NCBI GenBank assembly: GCA_910577925.1 | Contig: CAJTOI010000006.1 | Span: forward strand, 1-64,000 | DNA from: an uncultured Roseburia sp. | GTDB lineage: Bacteria > Bacillota > Clostridia > Lachnospirales > Lachnospiraceae | Length of the DNA stretch: 64,000 nucleotides | Direction: 5' to 3' | Part shown: positions 43,358 through 52,267 of the stretch, one piece after another | Layout of the letters: every line of letters begins with the position of its first letter | Numbering within the stretch: position 1 is the first letter of the stretch | Notes under the pieces: model-generated | What the model was told of the DNA's origin: nothing | The model's input: only the letters and a program-made list of their open reading frames with translations | The model's database searches: none | Program-made: the position numbers and the translations under genes

Positions 43358-44359
43358 TTACTGCACCAGCGGGAAAAGCTGCTTCTGCCTGTCCGCGTCG
43401 TAGAGATTATCCCGGTCTACGACAAGGTAGTCCACCGCGCTGCTCTCCATTTCACTCAGCGGATACTGCAGGCGCCGCGCCATATTCGCCACGCTCTGAT
43501 ATCCCATTTTAAACTCGTCGGGCACCACCAGCGATTGAATCTCGCCCCGGTCAAGATAGTATACCGCTTTTCCCGAACATCCGATCCCGTAGAGCGCCCA
43601 TTTCCCCTCGCCGTCTTTGCCCTGCAGGTAATCCACGGCCGCTTCCGCCGCATTATTTCCCAGCGCAAGCACCGCGTCGGCCGGCAGTCCGGCAAGCTGC
43701 GCTGCCGCTTCTTCCGGCGGCACATCCGGTGTAAGCGCAAGCTCCCACGCCGTCTCTATCCCTGCGCCGCCGAGTGTTTCCCGCACGCCTGCAAGACGGT
43801 CCTGCATGGCCGGATACGGCACGTTTTGCTCTGCCTCTTCGCCCGCGGCCTCATACAGGACTCCGACACGCTCTCCCAAAGCCTCCCCTTCCGCCAGAAA
43901 CGCTTCCGCAAGCGCACACCCGAGCGCATAGTTGTCCGGCGCCGTCAGCGGGCAGACCTCCTGCGGTTCGATATCGCTCTCCAACAGCATAACCGGACTT
44001 CCCGCTAAAAACCGTACCGCATCATCCTCCGCACCCGCAGCCGTAAACTGCACGATCACACCCTCCGCACCGTTGTCAAACTCCCGCCGGATCACGGCCA
44101 ACTCCTCCTCAAAACTCTGAAAATTTCCGGTCGTCGCATAATTGATATCAATGCCGCAGTCGTCCGCCGCCTGTTCGATGCCCTGACGCATGGCAATCCA
44201 CCGCTCGCTTCCGCTGTCGTTGACAATCACCGATACTTTATGAATCCTCCGCGTCTTTCCGCTGTTTACCATCCCGTAATAGGAGAGCGCGATCGCCGTG
44301 AGCATTCCGAGAATCAGAATGCAAAACCAGACTTTGTTTTTGTTCCACTTACTCTGCAT
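43358..44359 (-). CDS. Membrane-anchored sugar-binding protein of the sensor module
   Basis: About 333 residues. One N-terminal membrane helix (VWFCILILGMLTAIALSYYG) replaces a cleavable lipoprotein signal; the rest is a ribose/galactose-type binding domain (VSVIVNDSGSERW, GVIVQFTAAGAE, ALGNNAAEAAVDYL). The ATG at 44359 lies 11 bases inside the 3' end of the kinase gene, with AGGAGG upstream, so the two are translationally coupled. I infer it presents a sugar to the kinase's outer domain. Upstream in-frame codons are kinase-gene overlap, not coding. Confidence 0.85.
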   Translation of the reverse strand: MQSKWNKNKVWFCILILGMLTAIALSYYGMVNSGKTRRIHKVSVIVNDSGSERWIAMRQGIEQAADDCGIDINYATTGNFQSFEEELAVIRREFDNGAEGVIVQFTAAGAEDDAVRFLAGSPVMLLESDIEPQEVCPLTAPDNYALGCALAEAFLAEGEALGERVGVLYEAAGEEAEQNVPYPAMQDRLAGVRETLGGAGIETAWELALTPDVPPEEAAAQLAGLPADAVLALGNNAAEAAVDYLQGKDGEGKWALYGIGCSGKAVYYLDRGEIQSLVVPDEFKMGYQSVANMARRLQYPLSEMESSAVDYLVVDRDNLYDADRQKQLFPLVQ

Positions 44360-46211
44360 GCGCCGCACCTCCTCCCGGCTGCCTGATCTTTCCGTTCTCG
44401 AGGCTCTCGGCCGTCTCGTCGGAATACTCGATAAACGGAAGATGGATGCGCGCCGCCGTCCCCTCGTCCGGCGCACTCTCTATCTCGAGTCCGTAATCCT
44501 TTCCGAAGCGGAGCTGAATGCGCGTGTGCACATTGATAAGCCCCACGCCGGATCCGTGTCCCCGCACATGCTGATTCCCGACGAGCAGCCGGCTCACCGT
44601 ATCCTCCGTCATCCCGAGTCCGTTGTCCTGCACCTCGATACAGACATCCCCGTCTCTCGAAAATCCCCGCACCGTAATCTCCCCTTCATCTTCCATCGAC
44701 TCCACACCGTAGTAGATCGCGTTTTCAAGCAAAGGCTGAATCACCAATTTTACCGTACAGCAGTTTAAAATCTGCTCGTCAATCAAAAATTCTATCCGGA
44801 ATTTATTTTTATATCGTATTTTCTGGATATTCATATAATTTTTCGCGTGCAGGATCTCGTCCGCCACGCGGATGATTGTCCTTCCCCGGCTTAAGCTGAT
44901 GCGGAACAGACTCGCGAGCTCGGTAATCATAAACACCGCGTCCTCGTAGCGCTCGCCCTCAATCATCCACACAATCGAATCGAGTGTATTGTACAAAAAA
45001 TGCGGATTAATCTGCGACTGCAGCGCGTCCAACTCGCTCTTGCGCTTCTCCTCCTGCTCCACTAAAATATCGTGCATGAGCTGACGCAGCTGTCCCTCGA
45101 CAGAGCGCAGCGTTTTGCCGAGATATTCCACCTCCATGGAACCGCCCACATAGATATCGGGGCTCATATTGCCGGCCTCCCACTCCTCCACCGAAGCGGT
45201 CAGCCTGCGCAGCGGCTTTGTGACTCTCGCCGAGACAAGCCGGTTAATCAGCACGATCATCAGCATGAGAAGCAAGACCAGAAGAATCACAAACATCCTT
45301 ATACCGTACAGTCCCATATTAAAAGAGCTTTTCGGCACGACGCTGACGATTTTCCACCCGGTATAGCTGACGGTCTTTACCGTCACAAGACGCTTTTCCC
45401 CGCCGAACTCTTCCTCTCTCGTTCCGTCCTCGTAGGCCGCGGCCGCCACATTGTTCTCCTCAAACAGATTCGCATAGATCAGCTTCTGCTTCGGATGATA
45501 AATAATCTCCCCGTTGCTGTCGGTGAGATAGACATATTCCGACAAATTGTCTGTATTTGCCTTTTTGAGCAGCTGTTCGATACTGCTGTAATTCATGTCG
45601 ACCAAAAGTACGCCCAGCGTGGAATTTCCGTTGTTTGTCAGCTCCACGGCGCGGCTTAAGGACACTACCCAGTAATAGCGGTAGCTGTTGTCGTCAAACA
45701 GATTCTGTACATGCGGCGTCGAAAAATGCAGATTCTCCATCTGCCCCATCGCTTCGGTAAACCATTTCTGGCCGACGACGTCAAGCCCGTCCTTTTCTGT
45801 CGCAAGCGGTGCTGCGGCCACCCTCTCCCCCTCATTTGTGTAACAGGCAATGCTGATCAGATTGTCCTTATTCGCCTCGTACAAAAGATTCATTTCCGTC
45901 TCTAGGGACTCTGTCGCCAGATCTTTATCCTTAATCACACTGTAATACATGGCATCCGAAATCCGCCGCATACTGCGCAGATAAGATTCCAGATTAATCG
46001 CCGTCTGGTTCAAAAGCTGCTTTGAGCTCTCAATCGTCATATCCTCCATCCGCAGCGCAAAACGGTTGTACAGCGACACGCCCAGCACGACCATCGAAAG
46101 CAGCGATACCACCGTAAACGACAGCATCACCGTAAGCTGAATCGACTGGTGTACCCTGTGCTTTCTGATATATGAAATTATCCCGCCGTAAATATTTTTT
46201 ATTCCTATCAC
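44349..46211 (-). CDS. Sensor histidine kinase, YesM/LytS type
   Basis: 620 residues. Two membrane helices (about 25-45 and 300-325) enclose an extracellular Cache-like sensor domain. Then come a HAMP linker (LVSARVTKPLRRLTASVEE), the histidine-kinase segment LQSQINPHFLYNTLDSIVW with the phospho-accepting His, and an ATPase domain (VIQPLLENAIYYGVES, VQDNGLGM, GSGVGLINVHTRIQ). The start is a GTG overlapping the response-regulator stop (GTGA), with GGAG before it. It should phosphorylate the response regulator encoded immediately upstream. Confidence 0.95.
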   Translation of the reverse strand: MIGIKNIYGGIISYIRKHRVHQSIQLTVMLSFTVVSLLSMVVLGVSLYNRFALRMEDMTIESSKQLLNQTAINLESYLRSMRRISDAMYYSVIKDKDLATESLETEMNLLYEANKDNLISIACYTNEGERVAAAPLATEKDGLDVVGQKWFTEAMGQMENLHFSTPHVQNLFDDNSYRYYWVVSLSRAVELTNNGNSTLGVLLVDMNYSSIEQLLKKANTDNLSEYVYLTDSNGEIIYHPKQKLIYANLFEENNVAAAAYEDGTREEEFGGEKRLVTVKTVSYTGWKIVSVVPKSSFNMGLYGIRMFVILLVLLLMLMIVLINRLVSARVTKPLRRLTASVEEWEAGNMSPDIYVGGSMEVEYLGKTLRSVEGQLRQLMHDILVEQEEKRKSELDALQSQINPHFLYNTLDSIVWMIEGERYEDAVFMITELASLFRISLSRGRTIIRVADEILHAKNYMNIQKIRYKNKFRIEFLIDEQILNCCTVKLVIQPLLENAIYYGVESMEDEGEITVRGFSRDGDVCIEVQDNGLGMTEDTVSRLLVGNQHVRGHGSGVGLINVHTRIQLRFGKDYGLEIESAPDEGTAARIHLPFIEYSDETAESLENGKIRQPGGGAAHAE

Positions 46212-47830
46212 TTCGACTCCATCTTACCTGATTTGTATTTTGACGGCGATACGCCGAACTTTTTCTTGAACACATAGCTGAAATAATTCGGGTCCGCATA
46301 GCCCACCTTTTCGGCGATGATATAGGTCTTTTCATCCTGATTCAACAGAAGCTCAAGCGCCTCCTCCATACGGTAATCCGTCAGATAATTGATAAAGGTC
46401 TGTCCCGTCTCCTTTTTAAATACCGTGGAAAAATAGGCGGCGCTCACATTCAGATAACCGCATACCGACTCAATGCTTAAATCCGAATCCGCATAGTGCT
46501 CACGGACATACTCTTTTGCCTTTGTGACAAACGATCTCGTTGTATCGCTCCGGCCCGCGAGCACCTGCTGCTGCAGTTTCAGACAGTTTTCTTCGAGCCA
46601 GAGGCCCAGCATCTCGGAAGATTCGAGCTGTATCGCCCGCGTGTAGACATCGCAGTCCTCTTCCCCTCCGAAAATCCCGTCCATGCTCATCCGGTTGTTT
46701 GTGCCGAATCGGAAGAGCTCGGTAATCAGTTCCATCACAAGAATACGGTACTGCTGCAGCGACATCCTGCTGCGGTCAACCTCCTCCATAAATTCCCGGA
46801 TCGCCTCCTTAAGCGGTCCTTCCTCGCCCATCTTAATCTTTTTAAAAATTCTGCGGATATAATTCTCCTCCCAGGGCACATCGGCACGCTCTCCGGGGTC
46901 CGTCTCCGCAATACTGATCGCCTTTGTATTTCCGTAGAGCACCCGGTAGGACGTCGCGGTCTTCGCCCCCTGATACGAAGCCGGAAGCTGCGCCGGCTCG
47001 CTGCACACACGCCCGACTCCCGCCGTCACCCGCGCGCTGCACATGCGCTTTGCAAGCTTGCATATCCGATCCATCTCATCCGTAAACGCCGTGATGGCAT
47101 CTTCCGCGGAAAGCTGCGTAATCACAATGATATCGCCGAGATAGGTAATGACCCTGCTGTCCCACTCTCCCGCCAGCGCCTCCTCGGCAAGCTGCTTTAC
47201 GGAAACCGAGAGCAGCAGCGCGTCAAGCGGCAGCGTCTCCCCGGGCTGCGGCGTGGTCGAGATATGCAGTACCGTCACCACATAAAACGGTCCCTTGAGT
47301 TCAATCCGGTAATTTTCGGCATACTTTAAAATATCCGCCTCCGGGATACGCCCGTCCAAAAGCAGCGTATAAAAGCTTTCCTGCAGCACCGGAAGACTCT
47401 GCAGATAATACTCGCGCAGCTTATCGATGTTGCGTCTCTCATCCAGCTCCCGGTCGAGATTCTCCTTAATCCGCGTAAAAACCTCGCGCAGTTCGCTGGC
47501 GTTAATCGGTTTTAATATGTACTCCTCCGCCTCGATTTTGATGGCTTCCTTCGCATACTCAAATTCATCAAAGCCCGAAAAAATAATCACCCTGATATTC
47601 CGGCAGAGTTCCTTTAATTTTCTGCAGAGTGTCAGCCCGTCCATGTAAGGCATCTTAATGTCTGTCATCACGATATCCACCGACAGCTCCTCGGCCATTT
47701 CGAGCGCCTCCACACCGTTTCTCGCATACCCCGCAATCCGAAACCCCATCCCTTCCCAGTCCATTTTTTTGATTATGACGCGGAATACCTCCTCCTCGTC
47801 ATCCACAAGCAAAACAGAATACTGATTCAT
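46208..47830 (-). CDS. Response regulator with AraC-type DNA-binding domain (YesN type)
   Basis: 540 residues. The N-terminal receiver has the acidic pair VDDEEE and phospho-acceptor Asp57 (MTDIKMPYMDG), with Lys in LKPINASEL. A long middle region (about 150-430) is followed by a C-terminal AraC double helix-turn-helix (SIESVCGYLNVSAAYFSTVFKKETG and IIAEKVGYADPNYFSYVFKKKFG). Likely targets are the mgl importer operon upstream and perhaps the sugar-binding genes downstream. GAGGGATGTGCG precedes the ATG; the kinase gene overlaps by four bases. Confidence 0.95.
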   Translation of the reverse strand: MNQYSVLLVDDEEEVFRVIIKKMDWEGMGFRIAGYARNGVEALEMAEELSVDIVMTDIKMPYMDGLTLCRKLKELCRNIRVIIFSGFDEFEYAKEAIKIEAEEYILKPINASELREVFTRIKENLDRELDERRNIDKLREYYLQSLPVLQESFYTLLLDGRIPEADILKYAENYRIELKGPFYVVTVLHISTTPQPGETLPLDALLLSVSVKQLAEEALAGEWDSRVITYLGDIIVITQLSAEDAITAFTDEMDRICKLAKRMCSARVTAGVGRVCSEPAQLPASYQGAKTATSYRVLYGNTKAISIAETDPGERADVPWEENYIRRIFKKIKMGEEGPLKEAIREFMEEVDRSRMSLQQYRILVMELITELFRFGTNNRMSMDGIFGGEEDCDVYTRAIQLESSEMLGLWLEENCLKLQQQVLAGRSDTTRSFVTKAKEYVREHYADSDLSIESVCGYLNVSAAYFSTVFKKETGQTFINYLTDYRMEEALELLLNQDEKTYIIAEKVGYADPNYFSYVFKKKFGVSPSKYKSGKMESK

Positions 47831-47872
47831 CGCACATCCCTCATTTCCGTCATACTTTTGTCAGGCTCCGTC

Positions 47873-48178
47873 TTAAGCTCCGTAACGGTCGGCGATCCGT
47901 TTCCACGCCGCCCCCATAAGCACCGTGCACACTGCTATCTGGACAAACGCCGCATAGACATTCACAAATATCAGCACGGCCATCACAAGGGTTGCTGCCC
48001 CGTAAATCAGAATCAGGATCCCCGCAGCCTTCACATATCCCTCCTCCTCTCTGACCGGCGGCTTATCTTTCGGACGGATGGCCGCTATGTCTTTGAGAAC
48101 CAAAAGCCGGATTCCGTAATATACACAGATTACAAACAGCAGCAGCGGGATTCCCGCCTGTTCCAAAATTATATCCAT
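47873..48178 (-). CDS. Small membrane protein of unknown function
   Basis: 101 residues with three hydrophobic stretches (about 8-28, 52-75 and 76-92) and a charged loop (IRPKDKPPVREEEGY). I do not recognise the family. A strong CTGGAGGAAAAG site precedes the ATG and overlaps the tail of the terminator behind the mgl permease gene. It lies 42 bases before the response regulator and probably leads that operon. Confidence 0.72.
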   Translation of the reverse strand: MDIILEQAGIPLLLFVICVYYGIRLLVLKDIAAIRPKDKPPVREEEGYVKAAGILILIYGAATLVMAVLIFVNVYAAFVQIAVCTVLMGAAWKRIADRYGA

Positions 48179-48192
48179 CTTTTCCTCCAGGC

Positions 48193-48227
48193 AAAAACAG
48201 CGGCTGGAGGCACGTGCTCCCGCCGCT
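48193..48227 (-). terminator. Terminator behind the mgl permease gene
   Basis: AGCGGC and GCCGCT (48199-48204 and 48222-48227) enclose a second small stem, followed on the minus strand by GTTTTTGCC. It probably gives partial termination between the importer and the regulatory genes. Confidence 0.7.
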
Positions 48228-48246
48228 ATGTATTGCAGTATAGTGT

Positions 48247-49236
48247 TTATTTCTTCGCGATATACTTTCTGATATCCAGTGAAATCGCCACAAAGATTAC
48301 GATACCGATTGCTATGTACTGTGCATTTGCATTCATACCCAGGTACTGCAGCGCAACCTTCAGAAGCTCAAATACCGCCACACCGATAATGGCCGAGGAC
48401 ACCTTACCTCGTCCTCCCGTCACGGATACGCCTCCGATCGTACACGCCGCGATGGCCTCCATCTCATAGCCGTAACCGGTCTGAACCGAAGCTCCGCCCG
48501 CCTTTGCACCGAGCATAAACCCTGCAAGGCCGTACATTGCAGCCGCTTTCATATAGATTAAGATCAACGTCTTCTTCACCGGAACGCCGGCCACCTCCGC
48601 CGCCTGCGGATTTCCGCCGATTGCGTACATATATTTTCCGTGGCGGGTCATATTAAAGATAAACCATGTGATGGCCGCCACAATAATCGCAATCCAGATC
48701 AGGTAGTTGATGCCGAGGAACTTTCCGTTCGCAACATTCGTGTATTCCTTGACATAACCGCCGAGCGGCGTCGCGTTCGTAAAAATAAGTCCGAGACCGT
48801 ATACGATTTCCATCATTGCCAGCGTTGCGATAAACGGCGGCACGCTTAAGTACGCGATAAAAAAACCGGTTACCGTGCCGAACGCCGCGCAGATCACCAT
48901 TGCAATGAGCGCCACCAGCAACACGTTGAGCGGCTCCATATCCGGGAAAAACTTGCCCGAATAGTCCATGCGCTGCAGCAGCACGCCCGAGATACAGGCC
49001 CCGAGACCGATCATACGTCCTGCGGACAGGTCGCACCCCGCAGTGATAACGCACCCTGCAATACCGAGTGCAATCACGAGACGCGGACTCATGTTCATCA
49101 GAATATTCATGAGGTTATTCCCCGTAAAGAAGTTATCCGAGGTAAATCCGGTGTAAATCACCAGCACAAACATGACGATGATAACCCCGTTATTGATTAA
49201 GAAATCTTTGATTTTCTGCTGTTTCGTCTTTTCCAT
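48247..49236 (-). CDS. mglC: Galactose/methylgalactoside ABC transporter permease
   Basis: A 329-residue membrane protein of the ribose/galactose (CUT2) permease type with about ten helices. Signature segments are GYTCDL-like GCVITAGCDLSAGRMIGLGACISG, GTVTGFFIAYLSVPPFIATLAMM and AIAACTIGGVSVTGGRGKV. It forms the channel for the sugar delivered by the MglB-type binding protein, with the MglA-type ATPase encoded 15 bases upstream. GGGAGGAGCAG precedes the ATG. Confidence 0.93.
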   Translation of the reverse strand: MEKTKQQKIKDFLINNGVIIVMFVLVIYTGFTSDNFFTGNNLMNILMNMSPRLVIALGIAGCVITAGCDLSAGRMIGLGACISGVLLQRMDYSGKFFPDMEPLNVLLVALIAMVICAAFGTVTGFFIAYLSVPPFIATLAMMEIVYGLGLIFTNATPLGGYVKEYTNVANGKFLGINYLIWIAIIVAAITWFIFNMTRHGKYMYAIGGNPQAAEVAGVPVKKTLILIYMKAAAMYGLAGFMLGAKAGGASVQTGYGYEMEAIAACTIGGVSVTGGRGKVSSAIIGVAVFELLKVALQYLGMNANAQYIAIGIVIFVAISLDIRKYIAKK

Positions 49237-49251
49237 TTTCTGCTCCTCCCA

Positions 49252-50760
49252 TCAGAATTTCGTCGCGTAACTCATAACCTTCGCCTGCGTCATATCCTCA
49301 GGCTGATCAATCTCCCCGGTCAGCTTTCCGTTGCACATCACGCAGATGCGGTCCGCCATGCCTAAAAGCTCCGACATTTCCGACGAAATCATGATAATAG
49401 CCTTCCCCTGTTTTGCGAGGCTGTTCATAATTTCATAGATTTCATGTTTGGCCCCTACGTCGATACCGCGGGTCGGCTCATCCATAATCAATACGTCCGG
49501 GTCATTCGCAAGCCACCTCGAAATGATAACCTTCTGCTGGTTTCCGCCGGAAAGATTCGAAATGTGTTCCTTCATACTCGGTGTTTTGATTCTCAGTTTT
49601 TTAATATTGTCATCCACGACACTGTTAATGTTTTTGTGGTCCAGCACAAAAGCCGCCTTGAGATATTTGTTGTACACCGATACGCCTACGTTATCTTTGA
49701 TGGATAGACAGCCGAAAATTCCGTTTCCTCTCCGGTCCTCGGTAATCATGCCGATTCCCGCGTTCATCGCGTCAATCGGATGCTTGATATTCACCTTTTT
49801 GCCGTGGACAAAGATTTCCCCGGATGCGATTCCCCGGATGCCGAAAATTCCTTCCATCAGCTCTGTTCTCTGCGCTCCGACAAGTCCGCCGAATCCGAGA
49901 ATCTCGCCTTTCCGCAGGGTAAAGCTGACATTCTGGAACGATTTCTCATGAATCGAACACAGATTTTTGACCTCCATAATCACTTCACCCGGCGTATTTT
50001 CCTTCTCGGGATATACATTCGTGAGCTCCCGGCCTACCATTTTCGCGATAATCTGATCCGTTGTCAGCTCATTCGCCGGCCAGGTTCCCACATAAGTGCC
50101 GTCGCGCATTACCGTGATATCATCCGCAATACGTTTGATCTCATCCATCTTGTGAGAGATATACACCATCGTAACCCCTTTATCTCTCAGCTCATTCATA
50201 ATGCGGAACAGCGCTTCCACCTCATTATCCGAAAGGGAGGATGTCGGTTCATCAAAAATAACGACCTTTGCCTGCTGCGAGACTGCTTTCGCGATCTCCA
50301 CAGACTGCATCTGACCGATGGATAACGTTCCGAGCTGTGCTTTCGGGTCAAATTCCATCCGGACTTCCCGAAGCCATTTCTCCGTCTCCTCATACATTTT
50401 CTTATGGTCAATGACCTGAAACGGTCCGAATCCTTTTGTCGGAAACCTTCCGAGATAAAGATTCTCCGCCACACTTCGCGCCGGCACCGGCTGCAGTTCC
50501 TGATGCACCATGGCAATTCCGTGTTTCATGGCCTCATCTGGATTTCCCACCTCGATTTTCTGCCCGTCCAGGTAAATTTCCCCCGCATCCATTTTGTAAA
50601 TGCCGAAGAGACATTTCATCAGGGTAGATTTTCCTGCGCCGTTCTCACCCATCAGCGCATGGACAGTCCCCGGGCGAAGTGACAGCTGTACATTGTCGAG
50701 CGCTTTGACACCGGGGAATGATTTGCAGATACCCTTCAGCTCCAGTTTGTACTCAGCCAT
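49252..50760 (-). CDS. mglA: Galactose/methylgalactoside ABC transporter ATP-binding protein
   Basis: About 502 residues with two fused ATPase domains, as usual in CUT2 importers. The first has Walker A GENGAGKST and the signature LSIGQMQSVEIAKA with VVIFDEPTSSL. The second has a degenerate Walker A (GFGGLVGAQRTELMEGI) but a complete LSGGNQQKVIISRW and VLIMDEPTRGIDVG, the common asymmetry of this family. The ATG at 50760 follows AAGGAGGAACAAA. Confidence 0.95.
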   Translation of the reverse strand: MAEYKLELKGICKSFPGVKALDNVQLSLRPGTVHALMGENGAGKSTLMKCLFGIYKMDAGEIYLDGQKIEVGNPDEAMKHGIAMVHQELQPVPARSVAENLYLGRFPTKGFGPFQVIDHKKMYEETEKWLREVRMEFDPKAQLGTLSIGQMQSVEIAKAVSQQAKVVIFDEPTSSLSDNEVEALFRIMNELRDKGVTMVYISHKMDEIKRIADDITVMRDGTYVGTWPANELTTDQIIAKMVGRELTNVYPEKENTPGEVIMEVKNLCSIHEKSFQNVSFTLRKGEILGFGGLVGAQRTELMEGIFGIRGIASGEIFVHGKKVNIKHPIDAMNAGIGMITEDRRGNGIFGCLSIKDNVGVSVYNKYLKAAFVLDHKNINSVVDDNIKKLRIKTPSMKEHISNLSGGNQQKVIISRWLANDPDVLIMDEPTRGIDVGAKHEIYEIMNSLAKQGKAIIMISSEMSELLGMADRICVMCNGKLTGEIDQPEDMTQAKVMSYATKF

Positions 50761-50822
50761 TTTGTTCCTCCTTCTAAGCAGCGGATGCCGCGCCCCGCGC
50801 GTCACCCTCGATATTAAAATAA

Positions 50823-50847
50823 GTGCGGGCGCCAAAAACACCCGCAC
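50823..50847 (-). terminator. Attenuator hairpin between mglB and mglA
   Basis: GTGCGGG and CCCGCAC (50823-50829, 50841-50847) form a 7-bp stem with an 11-base loop, followed on the minus strand by TTATTTTAAT. It probably ends many transcripts after the binding-protein gene. Confidence 0.65.
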
Positions 50848-50865
50848 CGGTTATTTCTTTCTCGA

Positions 50866-52023
50866 TTATTTCACCATATCAAGGATTTCCTGTGCATTCT
50901 CTGCGGTTACCTTCACGTAATCACAGCCGATGTAGTGCTCGTTGCCTGCCCCCTTGATGTAGTTGATCGCCGCATCTGCCGCACTGTGGGACTGCGAGAA
51001 ATGGTCGTTAAACACGGTACCGGTCATGGTCCCTGCAAGAACGTCCTCAAGCGCCTCAGACAATGCGTCCACGCCTACCAGATAGATATCCGTGCCGACG
51101 GTACGTCCTGCGGACTGGATGGCCTGCAGTGCGCCGAGCGCCATTGCATCGTTGTTGCAGAATACGACCTCAACGTCGTTGCCGTACTGTCCGAGTGCGT
51201 TTGCAACGATCTGCTGCGCCTGATCCTGCTGCCAGTTACCAACCTGATCGGATAAGCATTCTACTTCCCAGCCTGCATCGGTCAGAGCCTTTACCGAAAA
51301 CTCGGTACGATACTGTGCGTCAACGTTCTCCGGATCACCTTCTACCATGATATAGTCAACCTTGCCGTTGCCGTTGAAATCAACCGCCTCAAGTCCAAGG
51401 TCTACAATCATCTCGCCCTGGAACGTACCGGACTGTCTCGCGTCACAGCCGACATAGGTCACATTCCAGTCATTGTCCGCCCATCTCTTCTGCTCCGCCT
51501 CGTCGGGCTCACGGTTAATATATACAAGCGGGATTCCTGCCTCAACCACTTTGTCCGTGATGGTCTCTGCGGAGGAGGAGTTCACCGGATTGATAATCAG
51601 CACATCCACTTTATCCGCGATAAAGATATCAATCTGTCCGGTCTGGGTCGCCTGATCGTTTGCCCCGTCAACGATTGTGATGTTGTCTGCGGAAAAGCCC
51701 TGGCTCACCAGATAATTTTCCAACTCTGTGCGGAACAGGGTCATAAAGTTATCGGAGAACTGATAGATACAAACGCCGACTTTCTTGTCGGCCAGCTCTG
51801 CATCCCCCGCCGCATCTGCTGCGGCATCCGCTGCGTCTGCTGCCTCTGTCCCCGCATCCGGCGTCGTCTCGCCCGCATCTGCTGCGGCATCCGGTGTCGT
51901 CTCACCTGCGTCTGCTGCCGCATCCGCTGCCGGAGCATCTGCCTCTTTCTTGTCTCCGCATCCGGTCATCATTGTCGCTGCCATAGCTGCTACGAGGAAC
52001 AGACTAACTACTTTCTTTTTCAT
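50866..52023 (-). CDS. mglB: Galactose ABC transporter substrate-binding lipoprotein
   Basis: 385 residues: signal peptide with lipobox TMMTGC (Cys near residue 22), a long Ala/Asp-rich linker with two AAADAGETTPD repeats (to about residue 78), then the galactose-binding fold (VGVCIYQFSDNFMTLFRTEL, VVFCNNDAMALGAL, GVDALSEALEDVLAGTMTGTV). The calcium-loop region is present in the form VDFNGNGKVDYIMVEGDPENVDA. It is the first gene of the importer operon and the most highly expressed one, if the downstream hairpin works as thought. Confidence 0.93.
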   Translation of the reverse strand: MKKKVVSLFLVAAMAATMMTGCGDKKEADAPAADAAADAGETTPDAAADAGETTPDAGTEAADAADAAADAAGDAELADKKVGVCIYQFSDNFMTLFRTELENYLVSQGFSADNITIVDGANDQATQTGQIDIFIADKVDVLIINPVNSSSAETITDKVVEAGIPLVYINREPDEAEQKRWADNDWNVTYVGCDARQSGTFQGEMIVDLGLEAVDFNGNGKVDYIMVEGDPENVDAQYRTEFSVKALTDAGWEVECLSDQVGNWQQDQAQQIVANALGQYGNDVEVVFCNNDAMALGALQAIQSAGRTVGTDIYLVGVDALSEALEDVLAGTMTGTVFNDHFSQSHSAADAAINYIKGAGNEHYIGCDYVKVTAENAQEILDMVK

Positions 52024-52070
52024 TGAAAATCCTCCCTTAATGTATTGTCTGAACTTTATGTTACGCTGAA

Positions 52071-52099
52071 ATTATAGCAATCCGTTTTATCCATTAACA
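52071..52099 (-). promoter_or_regulatory. mgl operon promoter
   Basis: A perfect TATAAT (52076-52071) with an upstream TGC makes an extended -10 (TGCTATAAT) on the minus strand. The best -35, TGTTAA, is weak, which suits an activator-dependent promoter. The remaining bases to 52200 hold no gene. Confidence 0.6.
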
Positions 52100-52200
52100 T
52101 ATAAAATCCTTCTGTGATTCTTGAAAATTCTTCTCTTTCTTTATGCACTTTCTCTTTTTTCCTCTGTATTGTGCGCCTGCGTCTGTCTATTATGCACAAC

Positions 52201-52247
52201 AAAAAAAGGATGCATCCGCAACTGCTTTCGCAGTTTGCGATGCACCC
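52201..52247 (-). terminator. asnS terminator
   Basis: A long imperfect stem (GGATGCATCCGCAACTGC against GCAGTTTGCGATGCACC, TTTC loop) lies at 52208-52246 and is followed on the minus strand by seven T residues (52207-52201). Confidence 0.88.
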
Positions 52248-52267
52248 TATGTGTCGTCGTATTCGGT

